64,000 bases of DNA from CAZYVD01 sp964651045 (GCA_964651045.1 CAZYVD010000005.1:20517-84516); one strand, 5' to 3'; positions 35,070 to 44,401 are shown, counted from the stretch's first letter. A program made the numbers and translations. Notes: generated by a model not told the origin, from the letters alone.

Positions 35070-37001
35070 ATGATCAGGAAAAAGATTAAAATATTGATTA
35101 TACTATATCTATCAGTGATAAGGGTGCTTTCTCTTGCTGCACAGGAGGGTGAGGCAGGAAGAGAGAGTATTTTTTCCATAGGAATAGGTGCCAGAGCCCT
35201 TGGTCTTGGAAGTGCTCAGGTTGCCTTTCCAGAGGATGCTTCGTCGTTTTACTGGAATCCAGCAGGAATGGTTGTTGTTCAGAAAAAGAGTGTTGGGTTT
35301 TCTTTAACTACACTGTTTGAGGGCACACAGTACAACTATCTGGGATATGTCCATCCGACACTAAACTTTGGAAGTTTTGGAATAGGGGTTGCAAGGATCG
35401 GAACAGATGGAATCAAACAGATCGAACAGATTAGAGGAGTTCCTGTTGAGATTGGAGAGATGTCGTACTGGTGGGGGAGATTGATGATAGCCTATGGGCT
35501 TAATGTTGTAGGTGGATTGGCAATTGGAGTAAATCTTAATGTAGAACGCCAGGTGCTCGGCACATATTCAACGAATGGATTTGGAGTAGATGTAGGCCTT
35601 CACTTCAGATTTGGGAATAGGGCCGGCATGTTAAAGGATCTCAGTCTTGGATGTAATTTTATCAATGCGCTCAGTCCACGTCTCAAGCTCGGCGTGAGAA
35701 GCGAGAGGATACCATATATGATCAGAACCGGTATTGCGAAGAGTCTATTTTTAAGAGGCGGTAAGGACAGAATCATGATACTTGCAGACATCGATTATCA
35801 GGAGGATAAAGATATCAAGTATCATGTAGGTATAGAGTATGGATGGTCTAATGCTTTTTTCGTGAGAGCGGGACTGGATAATGGAGAGCTCTGTTTTGGA
35901 GGAGGTCTGCGTTACAAAACAATTCAGATAGATTATGCATCGAGTCGTATTGCAGATCCTGAATTCTTTGCGAGAAGTCACAGATTTACATTAATATACT
36001 ATATAGGAAAGAGCCTCGAGGAACAGAGAAGAATTCTGGAACAGATTAGAGGTGAAGAGATAAAAAGAATGGTCATGAAACAAGAAGAGGAGAGAAAAAA
36101 GAGGCGGATAAAAGAGGCCCTTAATGCAGGAAAGGAGTTCTTAAATAGCGGGGACTATTTCAATGCGAGGCTGGAATTTGCAAAGGTACTAAGAGAGGAT
36201 GAAAACAATCAGGAGGCCTTGGCTCTGCTGAAAGAAACAAGGAAGAAAGAGGAGTTGCTGCAAAAACAAAGAGAGGCAGAGCTTCTGAATAACGAGAGGG
36301 CAAAGGAGAAGGTAAGACAGGATAATCAGTTTGTAAAAGGCAGACTCGATGAGGGTCTCGAGTTTTTAAAGAAGCAGAACTTTCAGAAGGCAATAGAGAG
36401 GTGGGAGGAAGCACTTCAGAGAGACCCGGAAAATCCAATTCTAAATAAATATATAAAACAGGCACGGAAGGAGCTGGAGGATGAGGTGAACAGGCTGATC
36501 TCCAGGGCAAGACAGATGAGAAGGCAGGACAACATTTCAGAAGCATATCAGTTGCTGAACAGGGCCGACAAACAAACATCCGATATTCCGGTTCTCAATC
36601 AAAAGGTAAAAAGAGAGATTCTGCAGCTCAACAGAATGGTCGACTTTCAGACTAACTTTCAGGAGGGTCAGAAACAGTACAATAATGGAAACTATGAAGA
36701 GGCGGTACGATATTTTAAAAAGGCACTCGATTATTTTCCTGATGATGTGAGGGCAAAAGAGTTCTATCGAAGTGCACTTGCTCGATCAAAGGGAAGAAAA
36801 AAGATGTCCAAGGAGGCACGTGTCTTTTTCAATCGGGGAATTGAATACTATAAGAGCGGACTCTATGAGAAGGCCCTCCAGGAGTGGGAAAAGGCATTAA
36901 AGATAGATCCCTATAATATATATCTATTAAAGGCTGTTGATCAGGTAAAGAAAAAGTTGAAGACAATCGGAAATAATAACACAGGAAACAACAATGTTTA
37001 A
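35070..37001 (+). CDS. PorV/PorQ-like outer-membrane barrel fused to TPR repeats
   Basis: 643 residues. A signal peptide ends near residue 24 (LSLAAQ). Residues about 30-310 are a PorV/UPF0164-type barrel, identified by IGIGARALGLGSAQVAF and SSFYWNPAGM and by Gly/aromatic strands up to SHRFTLIYYIGKS. A charged coiled-coil segment (residues about 315-345) is followed by at least four TPRs (GKEFLNSGDYFNARLEFAKV, LEFLKKQNFQKAIERWEEAL, GQKQYNNGNYEEAVRYFKKA, GIEYYKSGLYEKALQEWEKA). In type IX secretion PorV shuttles cargo in the outer membrane. Fusion to TPRs is unusual. It overlaps the next gene by 8 bases, so the two are translationally coupled. Confidence 0.87.
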   Translation: MIRKKIKILIILYLSVIRVLSLAAQEGEAGRESIFSIGIGARALGLGSAQVAFPEDASSFYWNPAGMVVVQKKSVGFSLTTLFEGTQYNYLGYVHPTLNFGSFGIGVARIGTDGIKQIEQIRGVPVEIGEMSYWWGRLMIAYGLNVVGGLAIGVNLNVERQVLGTYSTNGFGVDVGLHFRFGNRAGMLKDLSLGCNFINALSPRLKLGVRSERIPYMIRTGIAKSLFLRGGKDRIMILADIDYQEDKDIKYHVGIEYGWSNAFFVRAGLDNGELCFGGGLRYKTIQIDYASSRIADPEFFARSHRFTLIYYIGKSLEEQRRILEQIRGEEIKRMVMKQEEERKKRRIKEALNAGKEFLNSGDYFNARLEFAKVLREDENNQEALALLKETRKKEELLQKQREAELLNNERAKEKVRQDNQFVKGRLDEGLEFLKKQNFQKAIERWEEALQRDPENPILNKYIKQARKELEDEVNRLISRARQMRRQDNISEAYQLLNRADKQTSDIPVLNQKVKREILQLNRMVDFQTNFQEGQKQYNNGNYEEAVRYFKKALDYFPDDVRAKEFYRSALARSKGRKKMSKEARVFFNRGIEYYKSGLYEKALQEWEKALKIDPYNIYLLKAVDQVKKKLKTIGNNNTGNNNV

Positions 37002-40000
37002 AAGAGCGATTTATGAAGAGCACAGGGTTCCTGCAGATATAGAACACCTGAAGGAGTTGAGAGATTTCATTACACGCACTGGGAGAAAATATGGAGTTTC
37101 TGAGCGCATCATAAATGCCTTCAAGCTTGCTGTGGATGAGGCAGGAACAAACATAATCAGACATGCATATCGCGACTGGAAGGGAGATATTACCATTAGA
37201 ATGGTAATAAAGGAAAAGAACATTACCGTCTCTCTCATAGACAAGGGACACTCGTTCGACCCAAATAAAGTCAGTGATCCTGATCTGAAGAGGTATATTG
37301 ATATTGGGAAGAAGGGCGGGCTGGGGATATTCATAATGCGGAGAATGATTGATGATATAGATTATAGAAAGACTGTGGATGGAAATGAGCTAAGGCTAAT
37401 AAAGAACAGAGATGCTGCACCTGTAAGAAGGTTCTGGCTGCCGGATCTTTCTCTATCGATGAAGATGAAATTCTCACTTATAGGTTCAGCAATTCTAACC
37501 TCGTTGGCACTGGTATGGTTCGTCAGGCTCTACATTCAGCAGGAGAGCAGGATACTTAACAGTGAGTTTGAGGTAGGAGGTGCTCTTTCAAAGTTTATAG
37601 CGATTAGTTCTGTGGATCACATAGCAAATGATAACACATGGGATCTCTGTGCACTTGCTGCAAAGTCGTATAGAGATCACTCGCCACTCACTGTTGAGGC
37701 ACTTATAGTGGATACAACAAGTCAGATTGTGGGGGCCAATCTTACTGATATTCTTCTTTTACAATACAGGATGCCGCCGGATGCCAGGCGGGTTGATAAA
37801 AATATATATGAATACACACTTCCCGATTCGTTGAGCGTTCTGGCAGGGAGGAAGGTCTATGATGTAGTATGTCCTATTGTGTCAAGTGTAGAAGGAGAAG
37901 AACAAAGGTTGGGCAGTGTTCATTTGCTGCTTGACAGGAGGATTATTTCAAATAAAATAAGGTCTGCCCGTTTAAGATTGATGTGGATTTCTGCACTCAT
38001 ACTTTTAGCTGGTTATATAGGTGTTTTTATTCTTGTATACTTTACAATGAGTCCATTTAAAAAGCTTTCGAGATGGGTTAGAGATCTTGGACAGGGCAAG
38101 GCCCAGGATGAGATGGAGTTTGATTCTTCAGATGAGATAGGAGAGATTGCACAGGCCTTCAGCGATATAACAGAGAGGTTCCGCAAGTCGCAGGAAAGCC
38201 TTGCAGAGAAAGAACGGCTGCAAAAGGAGATGCAGGTAGCTCAGGAGATTCAGCACACATTGCTTCCTGCAGCATTTCCTGAGATCGAGGGGTTTGAGAT
38301 TGGATCTTATTATGAGGCCGCAAAAGAGGTTGGAGGTGACTATTTTGATTTTGTAGAGGTAGACAGGGATACAATGGGTATTGTTGTTGCTGATGTTTCA
38401 GGCAAGGGTGTGCCTGGATCTCTTGTTATGACGATGATTCGAACGGCTTTAAGAACAGAGGCAAGGGGAAATAAAGATCCTGCAGATGTTCTTGCAAGAG
38501 TGAACGATTTTGTAATAAATGACATGAAGCGCGGGATGTTTGTCACGGTGTTTTACATAATTCTCGATTCGCACAACAGGGCAATCCATTATGCGAGTGC
38601 AGGGCACAATCCCATGATTCTTTACAGGGGGGTCACAAAGAAGAGTTATTACCTCAACCCACGTGGATTTCCGATCGGTATAAATCTGCCCGATAGATCG
38701 CTTTTCAGAAAATATATTCAATCCGATTCACTGCGTCTAAGGGAAGGAGATCTGCTAATCTTATACACAGACGGAATAACAGAGGCGATAAATCAGAGGA
38801 GGGATCAGTTTGGTGTTGAGAGATTTTTAACTGCTATTCGAAAGTATGGACATTTAAAGGCAGGCCCTTTTGTGGAAAGGATAAAAGAGGAGATTAAAGA
38901 TTTTACCGAAGGATACGCACAGAGTGATGACATTACACTCGTAGTAATCAAGGAGAAACTCAAGGTTGAAGATGTTCTCTTTAATTTGCGATCCAAGTTG
39001 ATAAAGATGGTCAATGAAGAGGGGATGAGTGTGAAGGCAGCCTGTAATAAGGTTGGGGTTTCCACCTCTACATATTATAAATATAAAAAGATTTACGACA
39101 GTGTTGGAGTCAATGGATTAAAGGAAAAAGTCGGGCGTTCTGAAGTTGAGGAGAGGCACATAAGTATAGAAGACAAGGCAAAGATAATAGATATTATTAA
39201 AAATAATCCAGAATATGGTGCCAAGAGAATCAGCGAGGAATTAAAGACAGAAAGGTATGGAAATACAGAAATCGATCCGCGACGAATTTATGAGGAGTTG
39301 GTAAGGAGCAGATTGAACACAAAAGAGTTGAGGATGATTTTTGTTGAGCGAGGAGACAAGGGTAAACCAATGAAGCCGCCAGGGACTCCCCTCCTTACAT
39401 TGGATGGAAGAGTAATTATGGAGAGCAAAGAGAAGAGAGAAGTTGATATTTACAGGCCTCCTGAGGTAATAAAAAAAGAAGAGGAGAAGAAGGTTGAGGA
39501 TATAATTGAGGAGAGATCAAGGGAGATTGAGAAAGAAAAGGAATTGTTTTCTACAGAGGAGCAAGCCATTAAAGAACAGGATCTTGGATTGATAGATTTT
39601 TCAGAATTTCTTGAAGGTGATATTGGACCAGACAGTATGTCCGACACACTGTTTGTGGATGAGGGTGAATCTGAAAGTCTGGAAGAAAAAGAAGAGAAGA
39701 TAGATACAAGAGAAGAGGTGATAAATGAACCTGATGAGACTCAGGATATTGAGACAATCGAAGATAATATTACCGATTCTATAGCAGATGAACTCATTGG
39801 AGAGGAGATCGGAGTTTCTGATGTAACAGAGCAGGAAGAGCTTGAACAATCCTTAGATGATGAAGGATTTATAGAGACAATGGAGGAGTTGGGTTTTGAG
39901 AGGAGGACGATGCTTTCCCATGGAGAGAGTATAGAGGGAGGGGATGAGGAGAGTTCTAGTCTGAGAAAGAAGAGGTTCATAGAAGCAGGGCTCTGGTTTT

Positions 40001-40329
40001 ATAGAAATGGGCAGTACAGAAGAGCTATTGAACAGTTTAACAAGGCTCTTGAAGAGGATAGAAATTTCCAGCAGGCTTGTCAGTATCTCGGAGATACATT
40101 CTTTAAAATGGGAAGACTCGATGAGGCAAGAAAGGCCTATGAAAGGGCAAGAGAGCTGGATCCTAATAATGAGTATGTTCTGGAAAATTTAGGAGTGGTT
40201 TTTGCCAATAAGGGAGATTATAAAAAGGCCGTGCTTCAATGGGGTGAGGTACTTAAAAGAAATCCCGAGAGAAGAGACATTATAGAAAGAATAATAAGAA
40301 TGCAGAAACTAATCAGACAGAAAGTATAG
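36994..40329 (+). CDS. Anti-sigma-type kinase / sensor / PP2C phosphatase / HTH / TPR fusion protein
   Basis: 1111 residues. Order: an RsbW/SpoIIAB-type HATPase (10-138; N-box DEAGTNIIRHAY, DKGHSFDP, GGLGIFIMRRM), membrane span (158-180), extracytoplasmic region (181-328), second span (329-352), HAMP (353-405), and a SpoIIE/RsbU PP2C phosphatase (420-655; VGGDYFDF, DVSGKGVPG, YTDGITEA, SDDITLVV). Then comes a two-part transposase-type HTH (660-775; SVKAACNKVGVSTSTYYKYK, then PEYGAKRISEEL), an acidic linker (830-980) and two or three TPRs (990-1100). It should act as a membrane sensor that phosphorylates and dephosphorylates a STAS partner, most likely the protein at 40410. The HTH and TPR tail are unexpected in this family. 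Confidence 0.9.
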   Translation: MFKRAIYEEHRVPADIEHLKELRDFITRTGRKYGVSERIINAFKLAVDEAGTNIIRHAYRDWKGDITIRMVIKEKNITVSLIDKGHSFDPNKVSDPDLKRYIDIGKKGGLGIFIMRRMIDDIDYRKTVDGNELRLIKNRDAAPVRRFWLPDLSLSMKMKFSLIGSAILTSLALVWFVRLYIQQESRILNSEFEVGGALSKFIAISSVDHIANDNTWDLCALAAKSYRDHSPLTVEALIVDTTSQIVGANLTDILLLQYRMPPDARRVDKNIYEYTLPDSLSVLAGRKVYDVVCPIVSSVEGEEQRLGSVHLLLDRRIISNKIRSARLRLMWISALILLAGYIGVFILVYFTMSPFKKLSRWVRDLGQGKAQDEMEFDSSDEIGEIAQAFSDITERFRKSQESLAEKERLQKEMQVAQEIQHTLLPAAFPEIEGFEIGSYYEAAKEVGGDYFDFVEVDRDTMGIVVADVSGKGVPGSLVMTMIRTALRTEARGNKDPADVLARVNDFVINDMKRGMFVTVFYIILDSHNRAIHYASAGHNPMILYRGVTKKSYYLNPRGFPIGINLPDRSLFRKYIQSDSLRLREGDLLILYTDGITEAINQRRDQFGVERFLTAIRKYGHLKAGPFVERIKEEIKDFTEGYAQSDDITLVVIKEKLKVEDVLFNLRSKLIKMVNEEGMSVKAACNKVGVSTSTYYKYKKIYDSVGVNGLKEKVGRSEVEERHISIEDKAKIIDIIKNNPEYGAKRISEELKTERYGNTEIDPRRIYEELVRSRLNTKELRMIFVERGDKGKPMKPPGTPLLTLDGRVIMESKEKREVDIYRPPEVIKKEEEKKVEDIIEERSREIEKEKELFSTEEQAIKEQDLGLIDFSEFLEGDIGPDSMSDTLFVDEGESESLEEKEEKIDTREEVINEPDETQDIETIEDNITDSIADELIGEEIGVSDVTEQEELEQSLDDEGFIETMEELGFERRTMLSHGESIEGGDEESSSLRKKRFIEAGLWFYRNGQYRRAIEQFNKALEEDRNFQQACQYLGDTFFKMGRLDEARKAYERARELDPNNEYVLENLGVVFANKGDYKKAVLQWGEVLKRNPERRDIIERIIRMQKLIRQKV

Positions 40330-40340
40330 TTGAAAAAGAG

Positions 40341-40369
40341 TTGACAATAATCCAATTTTCTATTAAATT
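40341..40369 (+). promoter_or_regulatory. Sigma70-like promoter of the STAS-HTH gene
   Basis: TTGACA (40341-40346), 17-base spacer, TAAATT (40364-40369). Predicted start near 40376, about 34 bases before the ATG, with AGGGAG as ribosome site. This would allow independent expression of the STAS gene. Confidence 0.55.
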
Positions 40370-40409
40370 GTTTGAATAAATTGGTATTATCTCACAGGGA
40401 GATAAAGAA

Positions 40410-41075
40410 ATGGAAGGAATACAGGTATCAGTTGAGAAGGTAGGACCGCATAGTGACATTTCAATAATTCAAGTTGGAGGATATATAGATACAACAACTT
40501 CATCGGAACTTGAACGTGCATTGGATTCTCTTCTGAAATCAGGGATAGTAAAAATTATAATAGATTTGGGAAACGTTGACTATATTTCGAGTGCGGGTTG
40601 GGGAATCTTCATTAGCGAAATAAAAGGAATAAGAGAGCGAGGCGGTGATTTAAAACTTGCAAGAATGATTCCAGATGTGTATGAGGTTTTTGAGCTGCTT
40701 GAGTTTAATTATATTTTAAAATCCTTTGATACGATCGAGGATGCTATCAAGAGCTTCAATGTTGATATAGATGAGGAAATAGAACCCCAGAAAAAGGTGG
40801 TGGAAGAGGAGAAGGAGATAGTTGCAGAGCAGTGCAGTGAGGAGAATGAAGTTCTTGAAGAAGATTTTCAAACAGATCCTGTTGGAGTTGAAGAGAAGAT
40901 AAAGAAAATAGCTCTGCTTCATCCCGACTGGAGTGCTGCAAAGATAGCAAGAGAGCTTGATACAGAAAAGTATGGCTTCATAAGGATCGGGAAACTCTCT
41001 GTCTGGAAGACTCTGCGCAGGCTCAACTTGAGCAGTAAAAAGCAGAGGGAAAAGGCAAGAACCAAGGATGTGTAA
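40410..41075 (+). CDS. STAS-domain anti-sigma antagonist with C-terminal HTH
   Basis: 221 residues. Residues 1-115 are a STAS domain (IIQVGGYIDTTTSSELERAL; DLGNVDYISSAGWGIFI with Ser60/Ser61 in the phospho-acceptor region). An acidic linker (120-160) leads to a helix-turn-helix tail (163-215) reading HPDWSAAKIARELDTEKYG and VWKTLRRLNLSSKKQREKAR. This tail aligns with residues 720-780 of the preceding phosphatase (PEYGAKRISEELKTERYG, LVRSRLNTKELR). STAS antagonists bind and sequester anti-sigma kinases when unphosphorylated. The HTH suggests DNA binding or homotypic pairing with the upstream protein. A basic C-terminus supports DNA contact. Confidence 0.88.
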   Translation: MEGIQVSVEKVGPHSDISIIQVGGYIDTTTSSELERALDSLLKSGIVKIIIDLGNVDYISSAGWGIFISEIKGIRERGGDLKLARMIPDVYEVFELLEFNYILKSFDTIEDAIKSFNVDIDEEIEPQKKVVEEEKEIVAEQCSEENEVLEEDFQTDPVGVEEKIKKIALLHPDWSAAKIARELDTEKYGFIRIGKLSVWKTLRRLNLSSKKQREKARTKDV

Positions 41076-41101
41076 TCTGCATAAAGGAAAATGGAGAAGA
41101 G

Positions 41102-43027
41102 ATGGCGTTGAATTTAAGTTATAAAATATTAAAAGAACATCTTGTGGAGGGAGAATTGGTATCGGGTTCTCCCATTTCTATTCGTATAGATCAGACATTG
41201 ACTCAGGATGCAACTGGCACGATGGCATACCTTCAGTTCGAATCACTGGGTCTGGATAGAGTCAGGACTGAGCTGTCTGTTAGCTATGTTGACCACAATA
41301 CTCTTCAATCAGGTTTTGAAAATAGTGACGATCACCTATTTTTACAGTCTATTGCAGCAAGATTTGGGATATATTTTTCGCGACCTGGCAATGGTATATG
41401 CCATCAGGTTCATCTGGAACGGTTTGGAGTGCCTGGTAAGACTCTTCTGGGTTCTGATAGCCATACTCCTACTGGAGGTGGAATAGGGATGATAGCCATA
41501 GGAGCAGGAGGCCTGGATGTTGCTCTTGCCATGGCAGGCAGGCCTTTTCATCTAATTGCTCCCAGTGTGGTTAACATCAGGTTGAGGGGAAGATTGAGAC
41601 CATTTGTGTCTGCAAAGGATATCATTTTAGAAGTACTGAGGCGTTTGAGTGTAAAGGGTGGTGTGGGAAAGATAATGGAGTACAGTGGAGAAGGTGTAAA
41701 GACACTAACAGTACCCGAAAGAGCGACAATAACAAATATGGGTGCAGAGCTTGGAGCAACCACATCGATATTTCCGAGTGATGAACAGACTAAAAGATTT
41801 CTTGAGTCTCAGAACAGGGGGGAGCAGTGGGTTGCGCTTTCTGCAGATCCAGATGCAGAATATGACGAGATCGTGGAGATTGATCTTTCAGAACTCGAAC
41901 CATTAATTGCAAAGCCTCACATGCCTGATAATGTAGTCCCCGTCAAAGAACTTGAGGGTAAGAGAGTAAATCAGGTAGCAATGGGCAGCTGTACAAATTC
42001 TTCATATCGCGATCTGATGATGATATCATCGATGTTAAAGGGCCGCAAGGTACACCCCGATGTAACTGCAGCTCTGGCTCCTGGATCGCGGCAGGTAGTG
42101 ATGAGTCTGATAAAGAATGGGAACTGGATCCACATTGTATCCTCAGGTGTAAGAATACTGGAGAATGTATGCGGTCCATGTATCGGAATGGGATTCTCTC
42201 CACCGACAAATGCAGTGACACTGAGGACATTTAATAGAAATTTTCTTGGGCGCAGCGGAACAAAGAGCGCCGAGGTATATCTTTGCAGTCCAGAGACTGC
42301 TGTAGCTGCAATCATAAATGGCAGAATCACAGATCCGAGAGAGCTTGGGATTGAGCCAGTGGAAATAGAAATGCCGGATGAATTTCCAATAGACGATTCG
42401 ATGATAATACCTCCCATTGAGGACTCAAAAGATGTGAAGATTATCAGAGGACCGAATATAAAACCCCTGCCAGAGCAGAAAGTGTTGGAAGAGATATTAT
42501 CTGGAACAGTTCTTTTAAAAGTAGAAGATAACATTACAACCGACCATATCATGCCTGCTGGAGCAAAGATCCTTCCTCTTCGCTCGAACATTCCTGCAAT
42601 TGCAGAACATGTGTTTGAGGTCATTGATCCAACATTTGCTGAGAGGGCCAAACAAAAAGGAGGAGGATTTATTGTCGGGGGGTCCAACTATGGTCAGGGT
42701 TCTAGTAGAGAACATGCTGCGCTTGCCCCCATGTATCTCGGCATAAAGGCTGTTATCACAAAGTCGTTCTCCAGGATTCATCTGGCCAATTTAATAAATT
42801 TTGGGATAGTGCCCTTTATGTTTAAGAATCCAGATGACTACGACAAGATTGATCAGGGCGATGAGATTGAGATCGATGTTAAGAATATCGAAGAGAGAGA
42901 TCACACCTTGATAAATCGAACAAAGGGAACAGAGATTCCTATTTTTCATTCGATGAGCCTGAGGGATGTAGAACTAATAAAAGCCGGTGGAGCACTGGCC
43001 TACACCAAAAAGCAGCTTCGAAAATAG
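41102..43027 (+). CDS. Aconitate hydratase (about 640-residue subfamily)
   Basis: 641 residues, shorter than AcnA (about 890) and in the size range of the bacterial/archaeal short aconitases. Fe-S cluster cysteines lie in MGSCTNSSYRD and VCGPCIGMGFSPP; LLGSDSHTPTGGGIGM and the swivel-domain GGSNYGQGSSREHAALAP are intact. It isomerises citrate to isocitrate. It lies 24 bases ahead of the isocitrate dehydrogenase gene, so the two successive TCA steps are co-expressed. An isopropylmalate or homoaconitase activity is less likely because both domains are in one chain and the partner is ICDH. Confidence 0.92.
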   Translation: MALNLSYKILKEHLVEGELVSGSPISIRIDQTLTQDATGTMAYLQFESLGLDRVRTELSVSYVDHNTLQSGFENSDDHLFLQSIAARFGIYFSRPGNGICHQVHLERFGVPGKTLLGSDSHTPTGGGIGMIAIGAGGLDVALAMAGRPFHLIAPSVVNIRLRGRLRPFVSAKDIILEVLRRLSVKGGVGKIMEYSGEGVKTLTVPERATITNMGAELGATTSIFPSDEQTKRFLESQNRGEQWVALSADPDAEYDEIVEIDLSELEPLIAKPHMPDNVVPVKELEGKRVNQVAMGSCTNSSYRDLMMISSMLKGRKVHPDVTAALAPGSRQVVMSLIKNGNWIHIVSSGVRILENVCGPCIGMGFSPPTNAVTLRTFNRNFLGRSGTKSAEVYLCSPETAVAAIINGRITDPRELGIEPVEIEMPDEFPIDDSMIIPPIEDSKDVKIIRGPNIKPLPEQKVLEEILSGTVLLKVEDNITTDHIMPAGAKILPLRSNIPAIAEHVFEVIDPTFAERAKQKGGGFIVGGSNYGQGSSREHAALAPMYLGIKAVITKSFSRIHLANLINFGIVPFMFKNPDDYDKIDQGDEIEIDVKNIEERDHTLINRTKGTEIPIFHSMSLRDVELIKAGGALAYTKKQLRK

Positions 43028-43051
43028 TACTTATTTAGGAGGAGGAGTTCA

Positions 43052-44401
43052 ATGACTAAGTTTGAGAAGATCATCCCACCAGAGGGTGGAGAAAAGATAA
43101 TAGTTGAAAATGGGGAGATAAAGATTCCTGACAATCCAATAATTCCATTTATAAGGGGAGATGGTATCGGTGTTGATATAATGGCAGCAACGCGGCCGGT
43201 TCTTGATGCAGCAGTAAAAAAAGCCTACTCAGGAAAGAGAAGAATCGTATGGTTTGAAATACATGCAGGGCTTTCTGCATTAAAATTGTATGGAAACGAT
43301 AGAGTGCTACCAGAGGATACTGTGAATGCAATAAGGGAATATATCGTTGCTCTCAAAGGGCCGCTTACTACTCCTGTCGGAGGTTTTAAGTATGTATGTC
43401 TTGTTTGTGCAGCAGAACAGGATGATGTTGATGGTAAGAGGCCTGATAAATGCATTAAGTGTGGTTCGGAGTTTGTCACACCGCGGTTTAGGAGTTTAAA
43501 TGTAGGTTTAAGGCAGAAACTGGATTTATACGCATGCGTAAGGCCAGTCAGATGGTTTAGAGGAGTACCGTGCCCGGTAAAGAATCCCGAGAAACTTAAT
43601 GTAATAATTTTCAGAGAAAACACAGAGGATGTGTATGCAGGAATTGAGTTTGAACAGGGAACCCCAGATGCAGAGAAAGTTATTAAATTTTTGAATAAAG
43701 AGATGGAAAAGAACATAAGGAGCGATTCTGGAATCGGAATAAAGCCCATAAGCGTTACTGGAACAAAGAGGCTTGTTCGCAAAGCAATACAGTATGCAAT
43801 ATCTCATAAAAAGAGATCAGTGACCTTGGTACACAAAGGCAACATAATGAAATTTACAGAAGGAGCATTCAGGGATTGGGGATATGAATTAGCAAAGGAA
43901 GAGTTCAGAGATAAGATTGTTACAGAAAAAGAGCTGTGGGACGACTTTGACGGCAGAGTGCCAGACGGTAAGATAGTTATAAAGGACCGAATTGCGGATC
44001 AGATGTTTCAGCAGGTTCTTCTTCGTCCTGATGAGTATGATGTGATTGCAACACCAAATCTGAATGGAGACTATCTCTCGGATGCGTGTGCGGCACAGGT
44101 AGGAGGATTGGGAATGGCTCCTGGTGCAAACATGGGTGATTATATTGGACTTTTTGAAGCAACTCATGGTACTGCACCAAAATACACTGGAATGGACAAG
44201 GTTAATCCAAGTTCTGTCATACTGTCTGGAACATTGATGCTAGAACACATGGGGTGGAATGAAGCTGCCGAGTTGATTGTACACGGCATTGAGAAGACGA
44301 TTCAGCAGAAGCGGGTTACATACGATTTAGAACGACAGATGGAGGGAGCAACAAAGTTAAAATGTTCAGAGTATGGTGCTGCAATTATAGAAAACATGTA
44401 A
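43052..44401 (+). CDS. icd: Isocitrate dehydrogenase with a Cys4 zinc-ribbon-like insertion
   Basis: 449 residues; GGAGGAG ribosome site. Typical motifs: IPFIRGDGIG, LKGPLTTPVGG, RSLNVGLRQKLDLYACVRPVR, FRENTEDVYAGIE, TLVHKGNIMKFTEG, NLNGDYLSDACAAQVGGLG and EATHGTAPKYTG. Between Gly111 and Arg147 about 35 extra residues (43385-43489) carry Cys116, Cys119, Cys134 and Cys137 as two CxxC pairs. This sits directly before the Ser-Asn-Arg substrate segment (Ser113 of E. coli Icd corresponds to Ser148). It oxidatively decarboxylates isocitrate to 2-oxoglutarate, and NADP is the likely cofactor, although that was not tested. The insertion probably binds Zn. Confidence 0.92.
   Translation: MTKFEKIIPPEGGEKIIVENGEIKIPDNPIIPFIRGDGIGVDIMAATRPVLDAAVKKAYSGKRRIVWFEIHAGLSALKLYGNDRVLPEDTVNAIREYIVALKGPLTTPVGGFKYVCLVCAAEQDDVDGKRPDKCIKCGSEFVTPRFRSLNVGLRQKLDLYACVRPVRWFRGVPCPVKNPEKLNVIIFRENTEDVYAGIEFEQGTPDAEKVIKFLNKEMEKNIRSDSGIGIKPISVTGTKRLVRKAIQYAISHKKRSVTLVHKGNIMKFTEGAFRDWGYELAKEEFRDKIVTEKELWDDFDGRVPDGKIVIKDRIADQMFQQVLLRPDEYDVIATPNLNGDYLSDACAAQVGGLGMAPGANMGDYIGLFEATHGTAPKYTGMDKVNPSSVILSGTLMLEHMGWNEAAELIVHGIEKTIQQKRVTYDLERQMEGATKLKCSEYGAAIIENM

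Noticed and set aside
38971..39318. The transposase-like HTH as evidence of an insertion sequence
   Set aside because: There is no DDE catalytic domain, terminal inverted repeat or target duplication, and the segment is in frame within a continuous protein and echoed in the next gene.
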